In this document: positions 44,908 through 53,302 of the stretch, piece by piece
How positions within the stretch are numbered: position 1 is the first letter of the stretch
Layout: every line of letters begins with the position of its first letter
From: Candidatus Competibacteraceae bacterium
Lineage (GTDB): Bacteria; Pseudomonadota; Gammaproteobacteria; Competibacterales; Competibacteraceae
NCBI GenBank assembly: GCA_016712625.1
Contig: JADJQQ010000018.1
Location: forward strand, 62,001 to 126,000
Direction of reading: 5' to 3'
Length of the DNA stretch: 64,000 nt
The notes under the pieces: generated by a model
Seen by the model: the letters and a program-made list of their open reading frames with translations, nothing else
The model's database searches: none
Told to the model about the DNA's origin: nothing
Position numbers and translations under genes: made by a program

Positions 44908-45291
44908 TTAAGTTTGCCAATTGGGCATCCCAGCGGGCGACCCGTAGGCAATGAACACCTTGAGATATTCGGTACCCTTGGGCAAGGTAATATCGGGGGT
45001 CAACGGTTTACCGGTAGCGCCTTTACGCAGCACGCCATGACAGCCCGCGCAACGCTCGAAGTAAACCTGGCGAGCCTTGACGAACTCCGCTTCGGTCATC
45101 GGCGGGGCCTTCGGGTCGATATTCTGGTGCATCGGCTCATTGGCCAAGGGCGAACCGCCCGCCTGATACTTGACCTCGGCCTCGGTCACGCTCTTTTTGG
45201 CGACCGGATCTTCCGCCAGCGCAAGGCTAAAAGTGAACGGCAGCGCGGCCAGGGCAACGGTGAGTTGTTTTAATTTTAGATAATGTGACAT
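44908..45291 (-). CDS. nirS: Nitrite reductase NirS, signal peptide and cytochrome c domain
   Basis: 127 residues: signal peptide (to about residue 26), E-A-E-V-K-Y-Q-A-G-G-S-P segment, heme c motif CAGCH, and G-S-P-A-G-M-P-N-W. It ends Q-T-stop-G-D-M-T where functional NirS has T-S-G-D-L/M-T. A single change TCA to TAA explains the stop. A complete NirS would be about 577 residues, the expected size. First gene of the nir operon, 94 bp from a perfect FNR-type box. Confidence 0.92.
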   Translation of the reverse strand: MSHYLKLKQLTVALAALPFTFSLALAEDPVAKKSVTEAEVKYQAGGSPLANEPMHQNIDPKAPPMTEAEFVKARQVYFERCAGCHGVLRKGATGKPLTPDITLPKGTEYLKVFIAYGSPAGMPNWQT

Positions 45292-45384
45292 GGTTCGCTC
45301 CCCATAAGGCGTCAGTTTGGGCTGCGGCCTCGGTTATTTTGACAAATAATGATGTCGATATACCGCAAAGAAAACCGCCATGCC

Positions 45385-45398
45385 TTGATTTGCATCAA
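45385..45398 (-). promoter_or_regulatory. FNR/DNR-type box upstream of nirS
   Basis: TTGATTTGCATCAA is a perfect TTGAT-N4-ATCAA. It lies 94 bp before the nirS start, so it can activate the nir operon under low oxygen or nitric oxide through an FNR/ANR/DNR-family regulator. Confidence 0.85.
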
Positions 45399-46305
45399 GA
45401 TGTCAAACACTGGATTTTGAGTGAGGTTGGTCGTCAACAAGGGACGTCAAGCCGCCCTAGCCCATAAAAAATCGCCTTGGAGAAGCTGGAGTATGTCAGT
45501 GTCATTCCAAGCCGCCTTCTCCCGCTTGCGTTGGAGGGTAGCTTGGGTAGAAACGTAAACGCCCGCACGCTCGTCTTCAAAGCCTGACGAAGCGTCTGAG
45601 GAGCGTAAACTACAGCTGGAAGGCCGCGCGGAACAAGCCGCCAACCCGCATCCGTCCGGGATGTTTGAAAACCTAGCAATTAGTATCGGCGATGTTGAAA
45701 TCGGCGGCGCTATAGCATTTCAATGGAAAAGGCTGTCCGCGCTGTTATGCAGCAACCTGCTGCCATATGGCCCAAAGCATCTTGAGCGCGCGTGCTGCCA
45801 CCCAACGCTTATCGGGAGCGCGATCATTCAGTCATAAGTGGGGCACTAAGACTTAGCGTACAAATGTACGCTACAAATGGCATGCGTTTTTTGAGTGTCA
45901 AGAAAACAAATTTAATGAGGGTCGTGGTTGTCAAGAAGAATATGAAGGAACGGGCTGTTAACTTCTCAAGCAGCGACCTTCGTCTCTTGTAATAGGTCGG
46001 CATTTAAAAGTCGGATCAGGCCCGACGCTTAACCTTTAGCTCAGTTTCTTGAAGATTTGCGGAAAAAATGCTGAATGCTGTCTGGTCATTAATAATTTAA
46101 GAAACGGATAATATCGTATGCTAAGGCCCGCCTCCGCTCAATCAGTTTAGCCTGCCGCTAAAGTCAGACCGATGTGCGCCTATCCTAGCGGACCCAAGTG
46201 GGACAGCACTATTTTTAGCTATTGCAGTCTGATTTTTTGCACCCTTTAAATTGACCTGAAGGTCAGGAAGCGAACAAAAGCTGTGAAAAAAAGCCAGGCG
46301 CTGTT
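45399..46305. other. Intergenic region without a recognised gene
   Basis: About 900 bp between the nir promoter and the convergent end of the zinc-finger/MBL gene. Short open frames at 45434-45679 and 45792-45992 show no family motif and no ribosome site. The composition shifts to AT-rich after about 45840. Confidence 0.5.
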
Positions 46306-48234
46306 TCACAGTTTGGTGGAGTCGACCCTTGTTTTTAAAGCAGATGAAGCGCGAGTCCTCTTCTCTTTAATCAAAGACTCTAGATAGCTGTTTTTTACGT
46401 TTTCTTCCATGAATTTATTGACTACCCATGCCATTTTAGGGTCATTGGCGATCAGTTCGCTGCCATCCAGCTCATATTCAATTGAGCCCTTAGGATGTTT
46501 CTTCACCATATGGACTGCTTGTTTATATTCGTTTTCGAAAAATTTTTTTAATGATGAATCGAGCTGATTATTCATCAATGCTATGAATTCAGCCTGCGTG
46601 AATTTTTTTCTACCGCGATTTTCATAAGTCTCCTCTCCAGATTCAATGAAGCTGTCCAAAATGTAGTCACTGTCCTGGCATAATACATCCCAAAGCCACT
46701 CTGATGCGTTATTATATTTTGTGATAGGCGATTTTTTGGTTGACGATGCCTCTTCTGGTTCTTTAAATCGGCCATAAGCTACTATGCTTTCCAAATTGAG
46801 ATAGTTGTGGTGCGAAAGTATATCTTTTTTCCATTCTGCGGATTCAATGAGTTTTTCGGCATAAAATTTTGCGAGAGCGCCAAGGTTAACAGTACTGCTG
46901 AGATCCTTATAATAAAAGCCATCAACCGGTACGGGGAGCATTTTTTTATGGCACTCATGTAGGATCCAGCGCCATTTGTTTTCAGATCCCTCATCAGATT
47001 TCATCCAAGAGCCATCATCAAAATAACCGACACAAAACTCATGCCGGTTCGCTTGACTAGCGGTCGTCCGCAGCACGATGGTTCCGAGATGGCCCGCATC
47101 ACCGGCGACTCGGCCTTTTAGCATGCCGTTATTATTCGCGTTATCAGGATTGACATGCTTTCGGTCATGAAAGCAATTAGTAAGATAAAATTGTTGAATT
47201 TTATTTGATTTTGACAAGACATCGACCACTTCTTGCCTGGGATGAAAATGAGCGTGCTTGCCGCAAGAGATAAATGCCGCGGCAGGCTCGATTGCGTCGA
47301 CAAAATCTTCCGAAGTGCTTTCGCGAGAGCCGTGGTGGCCGCATTTGAAGGCGCAAACATGCTTTTTGATTATTTTATTGGCTAAAAACAGTTCATCGCC
47401 CGCTTCAAGATCGCCGGCGGTGAAGTAGCTGAATTCACCAAAATTGACTAACCACGGCAGGCTGGCGTCATTATTTTTAAATCCTCCCATGTCTGGCTTC
47501 ATTCCACCGAGACATTGGAGTTTAAATTCTATCGGTTTCTTCATGCTTTGCACTTGAAAAGTAAAGTGAGTGCTGCTAGTAGCATAAACTGGTTTGATGC
47601 CTTTTTTAACCAGGAAATTGATAAATTGGTTGGGTCCGTTGCTCGCCGTCCAGGTTCCGAATGCATTTTGCTTTTCGACAGGATGGACATATTGCTCTAT
47701 TTTTATCTTTTCTTGCTCGGAAACTGTTTGTAATCCTTGATAATGATCATTATCGTAGTGGCTACAAATTACAAGGTGCAGCGTTTTGATATTGAGTTGT
47801 CCCAGGTAACGAATCACCGTTCCTCCACCGCGAGTTCTTGTGCCACCATCAATCAATATATTGATAGGTTCTTTTATGATCTTATCCTCTTTAATCGGTA
47901 TACAGCGAATCAAGGTGGATTCACCTTGCCCCACGTCAATGTGATGGATTTCCAGCATAGGCTCTTCGATGACATCAAAAGTATTCTCATGATTGAGCGA
48001 AACGCTGCCTTCAATTTTACTGGGTTCTTCCTTGGAACCCGTAAATTCCTTTAAAGCGCCAGAATTCTTCTTAAGCCTCTTGGCCAAGCTCTCTTCTTTT
48101 CCCGAATTCTCTTCTTCTTTTCCTGGGCTGACGCAATTTTCATGTTCCGTGATATGATCACTACAATAATCACGCTTGCAGATCGGGCACTGACTGACTT
48201 CTATTTCAGTTTTATCGCACTTTACGCATTTCAT
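46306..48234 (-). CDS. AN1-like zinc finger plus ComEC-type metallo-beta-lactamase protein (putative VgrG-linked effector)
   Basis: About 642 residues from ATG 48234 (CGGAA upstream). Residues 3-34 form a zinc finger C3-x2-C6, C16-x2-C19, C24-x2-H27-x3-H31-x2-C34, close to the AN1 type. A lysine- and glutamate-rich linker follows (35-95). Then comes a metallo-beta-lactamase fold with HIDVGQGESTLI, IDGG, the ComEC-style metal motif S-H-Y-D-N-D-H-Y-Q-G, TAGDLEAGDE and KCGHHGSRESTS. ComEC-like MBL domains act as nucleases. The last 300 residues are unrecognised and helical. The gene is clearly more AT-rich than its neighbours and follows vgrG and a LysM protein on the same strand, as effector cargo does. 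Confidence 0.7.
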   Translation of the reverse strand: MKCVKCDKTEIEVSQCPICKRDYCSDHITEHENCVSPGKEEENSGKEESLAKRLKKNSGALKEFTGSKEEPSKIEGSVSLNHENTFDVIEEPMLEIHHIDVGQGESTLIRCIPIKEDKIIKEPINILIDGGTRTRGGGTVIRYLGQLNIKTLHLVICSHYDNDHYQGLQTVSEQEKIKIEQYVHPVEKQNAFGTWTASNGPNQFINFLVKKGIKPVYATSSTHFTFQVQSMKKPIEFKLQCLGGMKPDMGGFKNNDASLPWLVNFGEFSYFTAGDLEAGDELFLANKIIKKHVCAFKCGHHGSRESTSEDFVDAIEPAAAFISCGKHAHFHPRQEVVDVLSKSNKIQQFYLTNCFHDRKHVNPDNANNNGMLKGRVAGDAGHLGTIVLRTTASQANRHEFCVGYFDDGSWMKSDEGSENKWRWILHECHKKMLPVPVDGFYYKDLSSTVNLGALAKFYAEKLIESAEWKKDILSHHNYLNLESIVAYGRFKEPEEASSTKKSPITKYNNASEWLWDVLCQDSDYILDSFIESGEETYENRGRKKFTQAEFIALMNNQLDSSLKKFFENEYKQAVHMVKKHPKGSIEYELDGSELIANDPKMAWVVNKFMEENVKNSYLESLIKEKRTRASSALKTRVDSTKL

Positions 48235-48294
48235 GGCTTGGTTCCGTGTGTTAGCTGTCAACTAGGCAATGGGCTCGGAGTGCATCCGAGCCTG

Positions 48295-48930
48295 TTACGA
48301 ACCATGCCGCGCCAGGAGCTGTTGCTGGGTGCTGGCGTCGTTTTCGCCGGTGACCTCAAGCCCTCGATCGTGCTGAAAGCGCTTGAGGGCTTGAACGAAC
48401 AAGGGGCTAACAGCGCCGTTTTCGGGACCGCAAAAATAGCCGAGGTTGTTCAAGCGCTGTTGCACGCCTCTCAGGTCGGATACCGGTTGCAGGTGACGGA
48501 CATTGAGCGCAAATTCCTCTCTGCTCTCGCCATCGCCCAAGTACAAGCTTGCTTTTTTTGCATCCGCGGGAAGATAAATCCATAGCCTGCCATCCCGGTC
48601 GGTCATGCCGGAATCGATTTTGCCATCAACCACCAATTGAAACGGTTGATTCGCTCGCGGCACGCCATTTTTCAGCAGACGTAAATGAATCGTTGTGGGG
48701 AATCCCTTGCGCTTGAACCGGTGGCGCTGGTCGGTGGGCTTCTTCTCTTCCTTGTGCCGCTTGTCGGGGATGACCACCAGATCACCGATCCGCAGCACGT
48801 TGGGATTGGAACGCACGCGCCGCAGATCGGCGTTATCCGGGTGGTTCCAGAGGGTGTCGGGAAAGAAGCCGTGTTCCAGGGCGATGCTGGAAATACAGTC
48901 GTTGACTTTGGCGACGTGAAGTTGGGGCAT
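48295..48930 (-). CDS. LysM and peptidoglycan-binding domain protein
   Basis: 211 residues from ATG 48930. N-terminal LysM-like part (residues 3-50: C-I-S-S-I-A-L-E-H-G-F-F, P-N-V-L-R-I-G-D-L-V-V-I-P). A central beta-sandwich with F-Q-L-V-V-D-G-K-I-D-S-G-M-T-D-R-D-G-R-L-W follows. The C-terminal PG_binding_1 repeat reads VQQRLNNLGYFCGPENGAVS and F-Q-x-D-R-G-L. No signal peptide. Genes of this make-up often sit directly after vgrG and act as adaptor or chaperone, or bind the cell wall of the target. It lies 20 bp from the vgrG stop. Confidence 0.8.
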   Translation of the reverse strand: MPQLHVAKVNDCISSIALEHGFFPDTLWNHPDNADLRRVRSNPNVLRIGDLVVIPDKRHKEEKKPTDQRHRFKRKGFPTTIHLRLLKNGVPRANQPFQLVVDGKIDSGMTDRDGRLWIYLPADAKKASLYLGDGESREEFALNVRHLQPVSDLRGVQQRLNNLGYFCGPENGAVSPLFVQALKRFQHDRGLEVTGENDASTQQQLLARHGS

Positions 48931-48950
48931 GATCGGTTCTCGTGAGGTGC

Positions 48951-51512
48951 TTACTGAGTGCGCGGGCCGAGCGATTGCATGAAATCCCACGCTTCTCTAT
49001 CGAGATCGGGGAAGGTGATCTGGCACTGGCCGGGGTCTTTGATGCCGTCCACCCGCGCCCAGCCTTTCTCGTCCAGCGTGCCTTGCTTGACGGTTTGATC
49101 CGGCATGGTGATTTCGTATTTCGCGCCTGGCACCGGCCGGCTTGCTTCGTCCACCAATTCAATTTCGATCCAGTGAACTGGCCGGGGTGGTGTATCGGTA
49201 ATGAGGGTTTGGCGAGTCGTTGGATCAAGCGCGGTGCTTAGCGGCTGGTAGCTGTTGGCTGTTGGTCTTGGAGGCGGTGAGGCAGGCGGCGCGACGGGCG
49301 CTCCGCCTGATCCACCACTCGACCGCGGTCGAAAATAGCCCCGATAGCCGCCCTCCGGGATGACCGGCACGAACGGCTTGACCGGCGCTCGGCCGTATTT
49401 ACCGGTTTGCGTTTGCCGCTGCTTGGCGATGACCTCGGCCATCTCGCCAGGATCGGCCTTGTCGGCCTCCTCCGCCGATTTGGGACTCGCTGGCGTTACC
49501 GCAAGACCGGGCGTGCCGGCCAGCGGCGGCGAACCAGGGCCAGAATTGATCTTGACCAGCCCGCCGTCGAGCGTCAGCAGCGCGCCCTTGAGGGTGATGC
49601 CCTCAGGGCCGATGACCACGCTGGTACCGCCGCATTTGAGGGTGATGCCGGACACCGCTTCAATAACGATCCCTTGCGCTTTCAGATAACTGTTGCCGGT
49701 AATCTGTTGGCTGTGGCCGGACTGAAACACCTCGATCGCATCGCCATGCACGGTGAAGGAATGACTGCCCTGAATCGAGATGGCTTGCTTGCCGCCGACC
49801 TGGAGGTGGCGGTCGTTCTCGATCCGCTCGTGGTGATCGTGACCGACAAGTTCGTGACGGTTATTCTCGACGTGCTCGAACCGGTCTTGTTTGACGATGA
49901 GATGACGATTGCGGCCGGTCCACTCGAAACAGTCATTTTTTACCCGCACGTCCTGGTTGCGCTGGGCGTGGATGAAAAGCTGCTCTTCGTCTTTCTTGTC
50001 CTGAAAGCGAATTTCGTTGAAACCGCCGCCGCCCTTGCTGGAGCAGCTTTTGAGGGTGGACAGAGTGGCGTTGGCGGGAAGATCATAAGGCGGCATGCTG
50101 CCGCCGTTGTAGACCCGCCCGGTAATGATTGGACGGTCGGGATCGCCCTCCAGAAAATCAACGATGACCTCTTGGCCGATGCGGGGTAGAAACAGCGCGC
50201 CCCAGCGTTTGCCAGCCCAGTTTTGCGAAACCCGAATCCAGCACGAGCTCGTCTCGTCGGCCTTGCCGTAGCGGTCCCAGTGGAACTGCACTTTCACCCG
50301 GCCATATTTATCGGTCCAAATCTCCTCGCCGCTTTTCCCGACCACGATAGCGGTTTGCGGCCCTTGCACCACCGGTTTGGGCGTGGCCAGCGGCGAACGA
50401 AAGGCTTGCTGGCCGCGAATCGCGGCGAAACGGCATTGATAGTGATAACCACCGTTGCCATCTTGACCAGTTTCGTAATCTTCAGCCCGCAGTTCGTAGT
50501 CGGTGGAGACGACCAGATAGTCGTCGTTCTGATCGGCGCGCGGATATCGGCTCAGCGCGAACAGAGCGCCCGCCAATAAGCCTTGCGCCTTGGCCTGGCC
50601 TTGCACGATTTCCCGCCGCGCCGCCAGCGCTTCCAGCCGCACTCGAACATAGTCATCGCCTTGGTCGTGCTCGGCGTATTGACCGGGAAAATCGAATAGC
50701 TCGAATCCGCGGCTGACCCCGCTGTTTTCCATCGCCCGCCGCGCGTCCAAATTCTTGCGGGGAGCCTTGAAATCGAAATCACTCAGTGCGCAGGCGCCGG
50801 TTTGCACTTGCTTGCCCACGGCCCAGTCGAAAATATGGTCGCGCTGGCGGTGGTGCTGGGGATCGGGCGGGTAATAGGGGATGTCCGCATAACCCCGCAC
50901 CTTTTGATGAGAGCCGTAGCCGTCCGCCAGCACCACTAGATGAAAACCGTTCTGGTGCTTGAAGTAGTAGTAAATGCCTTCTTGTTCCATCAGCCGACTG
51001 ATGAAATTGAAATCCGTCTCCCGATACTGTACGCAGTAGTCGCGAGGGCGGTAATGACCGCTCAAGCGATTCTCAAAACCTGAAAACCCCCGCTCCCGGA
51101 ACAGCGCCATGATGAGGTCGGGAACGGTTTGGTTCTGAAAAATCCGACAATCAATATTGTGGGTGAGAAACCATAGCCAGGGCCGCAGCACGGCCCGATA
51201 GACGGCATGACGGCCCCGAATCCCGGCATAGCGAAAGTCGCTGACGTAGCCGTTGTAATAACGGGTCGCAGCGCCTTCCGTGATTGTTTCCACCCGCACG
51301 GTCATGTTGCGGCCGAGCACCGTGTCCAGGTCGATGTCGTTGTCTTCGCTCAGCAATTCGAGGCGGTACTCGAACAATTGCCCCAGATGATCGAATGCCT
51401 GCATCCGGTGCAGCAGCAGCGCATCGTCGGCCAGATTCTCCACGCTCACCGCTACGAAGCGATGTTTTTGAGTGGCTTTCGGAACCCAGGGACTTTCCAA
51501 TACAACCGGCAT
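48951..51512 (-). CDS. vgrG: Type VI secretion spike protein VgrG with C-terminal extension
   Basis: 853 residues. The gp27-like part (1 to about 380) has YCVQYRETDFNFISRLMEQE and GIYYYF. The gp5 OB fold reads DKYGRVKVQFHWDRYGK and RVSQNWAGKRWGALFLPRIG, then QEVIVDFLEGDPDRPIITGR. A repetitive needle with D-x-x-E-x-V-x-x-x-R-x-E (about 510-600), a DUF2345-like segment, a Pro/Ala linker and a small C-terminal sandwich (PVPGAKYEITMPDQTVKQG) follow. VgrG forms the tip that carries effectors into target cells. The next two genes are on the same strand and are probable cargo. Confidence 0.95.
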   Translation of the reverse strand: MPVVLESPWVPKATQKHRFVAVSVENLADDALLLHRMQAFDHLGQLFEYRLELLSEDNDIDLDTVLGRNMTVRVETITEGAATRYYNGYVSDFRYAGIRGRHAVYRAVLRPWLWFLTHNIDCRIFQNQTVPDLIMALFRERGFSGFENRLSGHYRPRDYCVQYRETDFNFISRLMEQEGIYYYFKHQNGFHLVVLADGYGSHQKVRGYADIPYYPPDPQHHRQRDHIFDWAVGKQVQTGACALSDFDFKAPRKNLDARRAMENSGVSRGFELFDFPGQYAEHDQGDDYVRVRLEALAARREIVQGQAKAQGLLAGALFALSRYPRADQNDDYLVVSTDYELRAEDYETGQDGNGGYHYQCRFAAIRGQQAFRSPLATPKPVVQGPQTAIVVGKSGEEIWTDKYGRVKVQFHWDRYGKADETSSCWIRVSQNWAGKRWGALFLPRIGQEVIVDFLEGDPDRPIITGRVYNGGSMPPYDLPANATLSTLKSCSSKGGGGFNEIRFQDKKDEEQLFIHAQRNQDVRVKNDCFEWTGRNRHLIVKQDRFEHVENNRHELVGHDHHERIENDRHLQVGGKQAISIQGSHSFTVHGDAIEVFQSGHSQQITGNSYLKAQGIVIEAVSGITLKCGGTSVVIGPEGITLKGALLTLDGGLVKINSGPGSPPLAGTPGLAVTPASPKSAEEADKADPGEMAEVIAKQRQTQTGKYGRAPVKPFVPVIPEGGYRGYFRPRSSGGSGGAPVAPPASPPPRPTANSYQPLSTALDPTTRQTLITDTPPRPVHWIEIELVDEASRPVPGAKYEITMPDQTVKQGTLDEKGWARVDGIKDPGQCQITFPDLDREAWDFMQSLGPRTQ

Positions 51513-51838
51513 GACGTTTACCCGTTAACCCGCGCGTTATTGTATTTCGCGCGTCGGTGATTCCGCTGGAACCGGCCCTCCGCGCGCTGGCGACCATCGC
51601 CAACCAAAGCGATGGCAAACACCGTGCCGGAGAAAATAATGGTAATTATTCTTTATTTATCAAATTTTTAAAGATGGATAAGAGATAGCCGAGAGCATCG
51701 CGGAACGCGCCGAAACGCGACAAAGAGATCGGTGATTGGATAAAAATGATTTGAAATCAATGCCTCAAGCGAAGCGCAGCCGAGTGCCCTGGTGCAACCA
51801 ACGTCGCACCTCGCCGCGGGTGAAGGTGGAGCGGGCGG
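51513..51838. other. Intergenic region without a recognised gene
   Basis: AT-rich between 51640 and 51690, then a short plus-strand reading (about 51745-51840) with K-R-S-R-V-P-W that I cannot assign. The vgrG promoter should lie here; no clear sigma70 or sigma54 motif was seen. Confidence 0.5.
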
Positions 51839-53278
51839 CTAAAGATCTTCGCCGGTGGCGGAATCGCGTTCCTTACGGCGCGAGAGCCGCTTGTTCAGAG
51901 CCTGCCGCGACAAGCCCAACATACCCGCCGCCACGCCCTGATTGCCGTCCGCCCGCCGCAACGCCTCCCGCACTAGCGCCTCCTCGGCTTCATCCAGAGT
52001 GGGCAATCGTTCGACGGTCAATAGACCAGAAAAGTCCGCTGTCGGACTGGTTTCCTCGGCCAGCAACGGTGCCGCGCCCATCGCCGCCTTGAAGCTTTGC
52101 AGTGACAAGGCGCTGCCTTGATGGAGAGCGACCGCATCGAAAATCATTGCCTCCAGTTCGCGCACGTTGCCGGGGAAGCTGTAGCTTTTCAGCAGCCGGT
52201 AAAGTTCCAGCGGTGGAGTCGGCGGCGGCTTGTGCAAGGTGTGCGCGGCTTTCTCCAACAGATGGTTGACCAGCAGCGGAATATCCTCCAGCCGCTGGCG
52301 CAACGGCGTCAGATGCAGGTGATGGGTTCGCAACCGATAATACAAATCCTTGCGAAACGAGCCGGCCTTGACCCGTTCAGCTACATCGTAATTGGTCGCC
52401 ACCACGACGCGGGCGCGGCACTGGCGCGGCCGATCCACCCCCAGCGGATAATAGGTTCCTTCTTGCAGCAGCCGCAGCAGCTTGACCTGAGAAGGGGCGG
52501 AAAGATCGCCAATTTCATCGAGGAACAAGGTGCCGTCCGCCGCGCTGGCAATCAAGCCATCCCTGGCCCGGTCGGCGCCGGTATACGCCCCGCGCGCATG
52601 GCCGAACAGGGTGTCGGCGAATACGCTGTCATCCAGTCCCGCCACGTTGACCGCGATGAATTCGCCATTGCGGCCCGACAGCCGGTGTAGCGCCCGCGCG
52701 ATCAGCTCCTTGCCGGTGCCGGTTTCGCCGGTGACCAACACCGGTTGCGGCGAGGGCGCGACCGCCTCGACGTAGCGAAAGATGGCCGCCATCACCTTGC
52801 TTTGCGTGATGATGTCCGCGAACGCCGCCTGGTCGTGGGGCTTCGCCGCCAGCAAGCTATCCTTGAGTGAGAGCACCTCAGCTCGCAAGGCCCGGATTTC
52901 CAGCGCCCGCCGCACCGACGACACCAGCCGGTTGCTTTCAACCGGCTTGACCAGATAATCGGTGGCGCCACCGCGCATACACTGCACGGCGATGTCCAGA
53001 TCGTTGGTCGCCGTCATCACGATGACTGGAACGTCGGGAAAACCCGCCGTGACGCGCTCCAGCAACGCCTGCCCGGAGAGATGGGGCATGGTCAGATCCA
53101 ACACCAACACGCCGACCGGCTGTTCCGCCAGCAACGGCAGCACCGACCGGCTGTCCTCCAAGGTCAGGACATCGGTAATGCCCGAAGCGCGCAACAGCAC
53201 GCTGGCGCTGCGCAGCAAGGGCGGCTCGTCATCGACCAGCAATACCGGCAGCGGGTGAGAGGTAATGTGGGCCATCAT
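51839..53278 (-). CDS. NtrC-family sigma54-dependent response regulator
   Basis: 479 residues: receiver domain with phosphorylation site LVLDLTMPH (D about 63) and K-P-V; AAA+ domain with Walker A GETGTGKE, Walker B LFLDEIGDL, and the sigma54-contact loop as GAYTGA (Y instead of the usual F); and a Fis-type DNA-binding domain (G-N-Q-G-V-A-A-G-M-L-G-L-S-R-Q-A-L-N-K-R). It follows a histidine kinase gene by 24 bp and forms a two-component pair with it. Target promoters are unknown. Confidence 0.92.
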   Translation of the reverse strand: MMAHITSHPLPVLLVDDEPPLLRSASVLLRASGITDVLTLEDSRSVLPLLAEQPVGVLVLDLTMPHLSGQALLERVTAGFPDVPVIVMTATNDLDIAVQCMRGGATDYLVKPVESNRLVSSVRRALEIRALRAEVLSLKDSLLAAKPHDQAAFADIITQSKVMAAIFRYVEAVAPSPQPVLVTGETGTGKELIARALHRLSGRNGEFIAVNVAGLDDSVFADTLFGHARGAYTGADRARDGLIASAADGTLFLDEIGDLSAPSQVKLLRLLQEGTYYPLGVDRPRQCRARVVVATNYDVAERVKAGSFRKDLYYRLRTHHLHLTPLRQRLEDIPLLVNHLLEKAAHTLHKPPPTPPLELYRLLKSYSFPGNVRELEAMIFDAVALHQGSALSLQSFKAAMGAAPLLAEETSPTADFSGLLTVERLPTLDEAEEALVREALRRADGNQGVAAGMLGLSRQALNKRLSRRKERDSATGEDL

Positions 53279-53302
53279 TCAAACCTCCGTCCAATTTCCG
53301 TT

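Noticed and set aside
44908..44910. Recoding of the nirS TAA as an amino acid
   Set aside because: TAA is not used for selenocysteine or pyrrolysine and no stimulatory element is visible; a point change is simpler.
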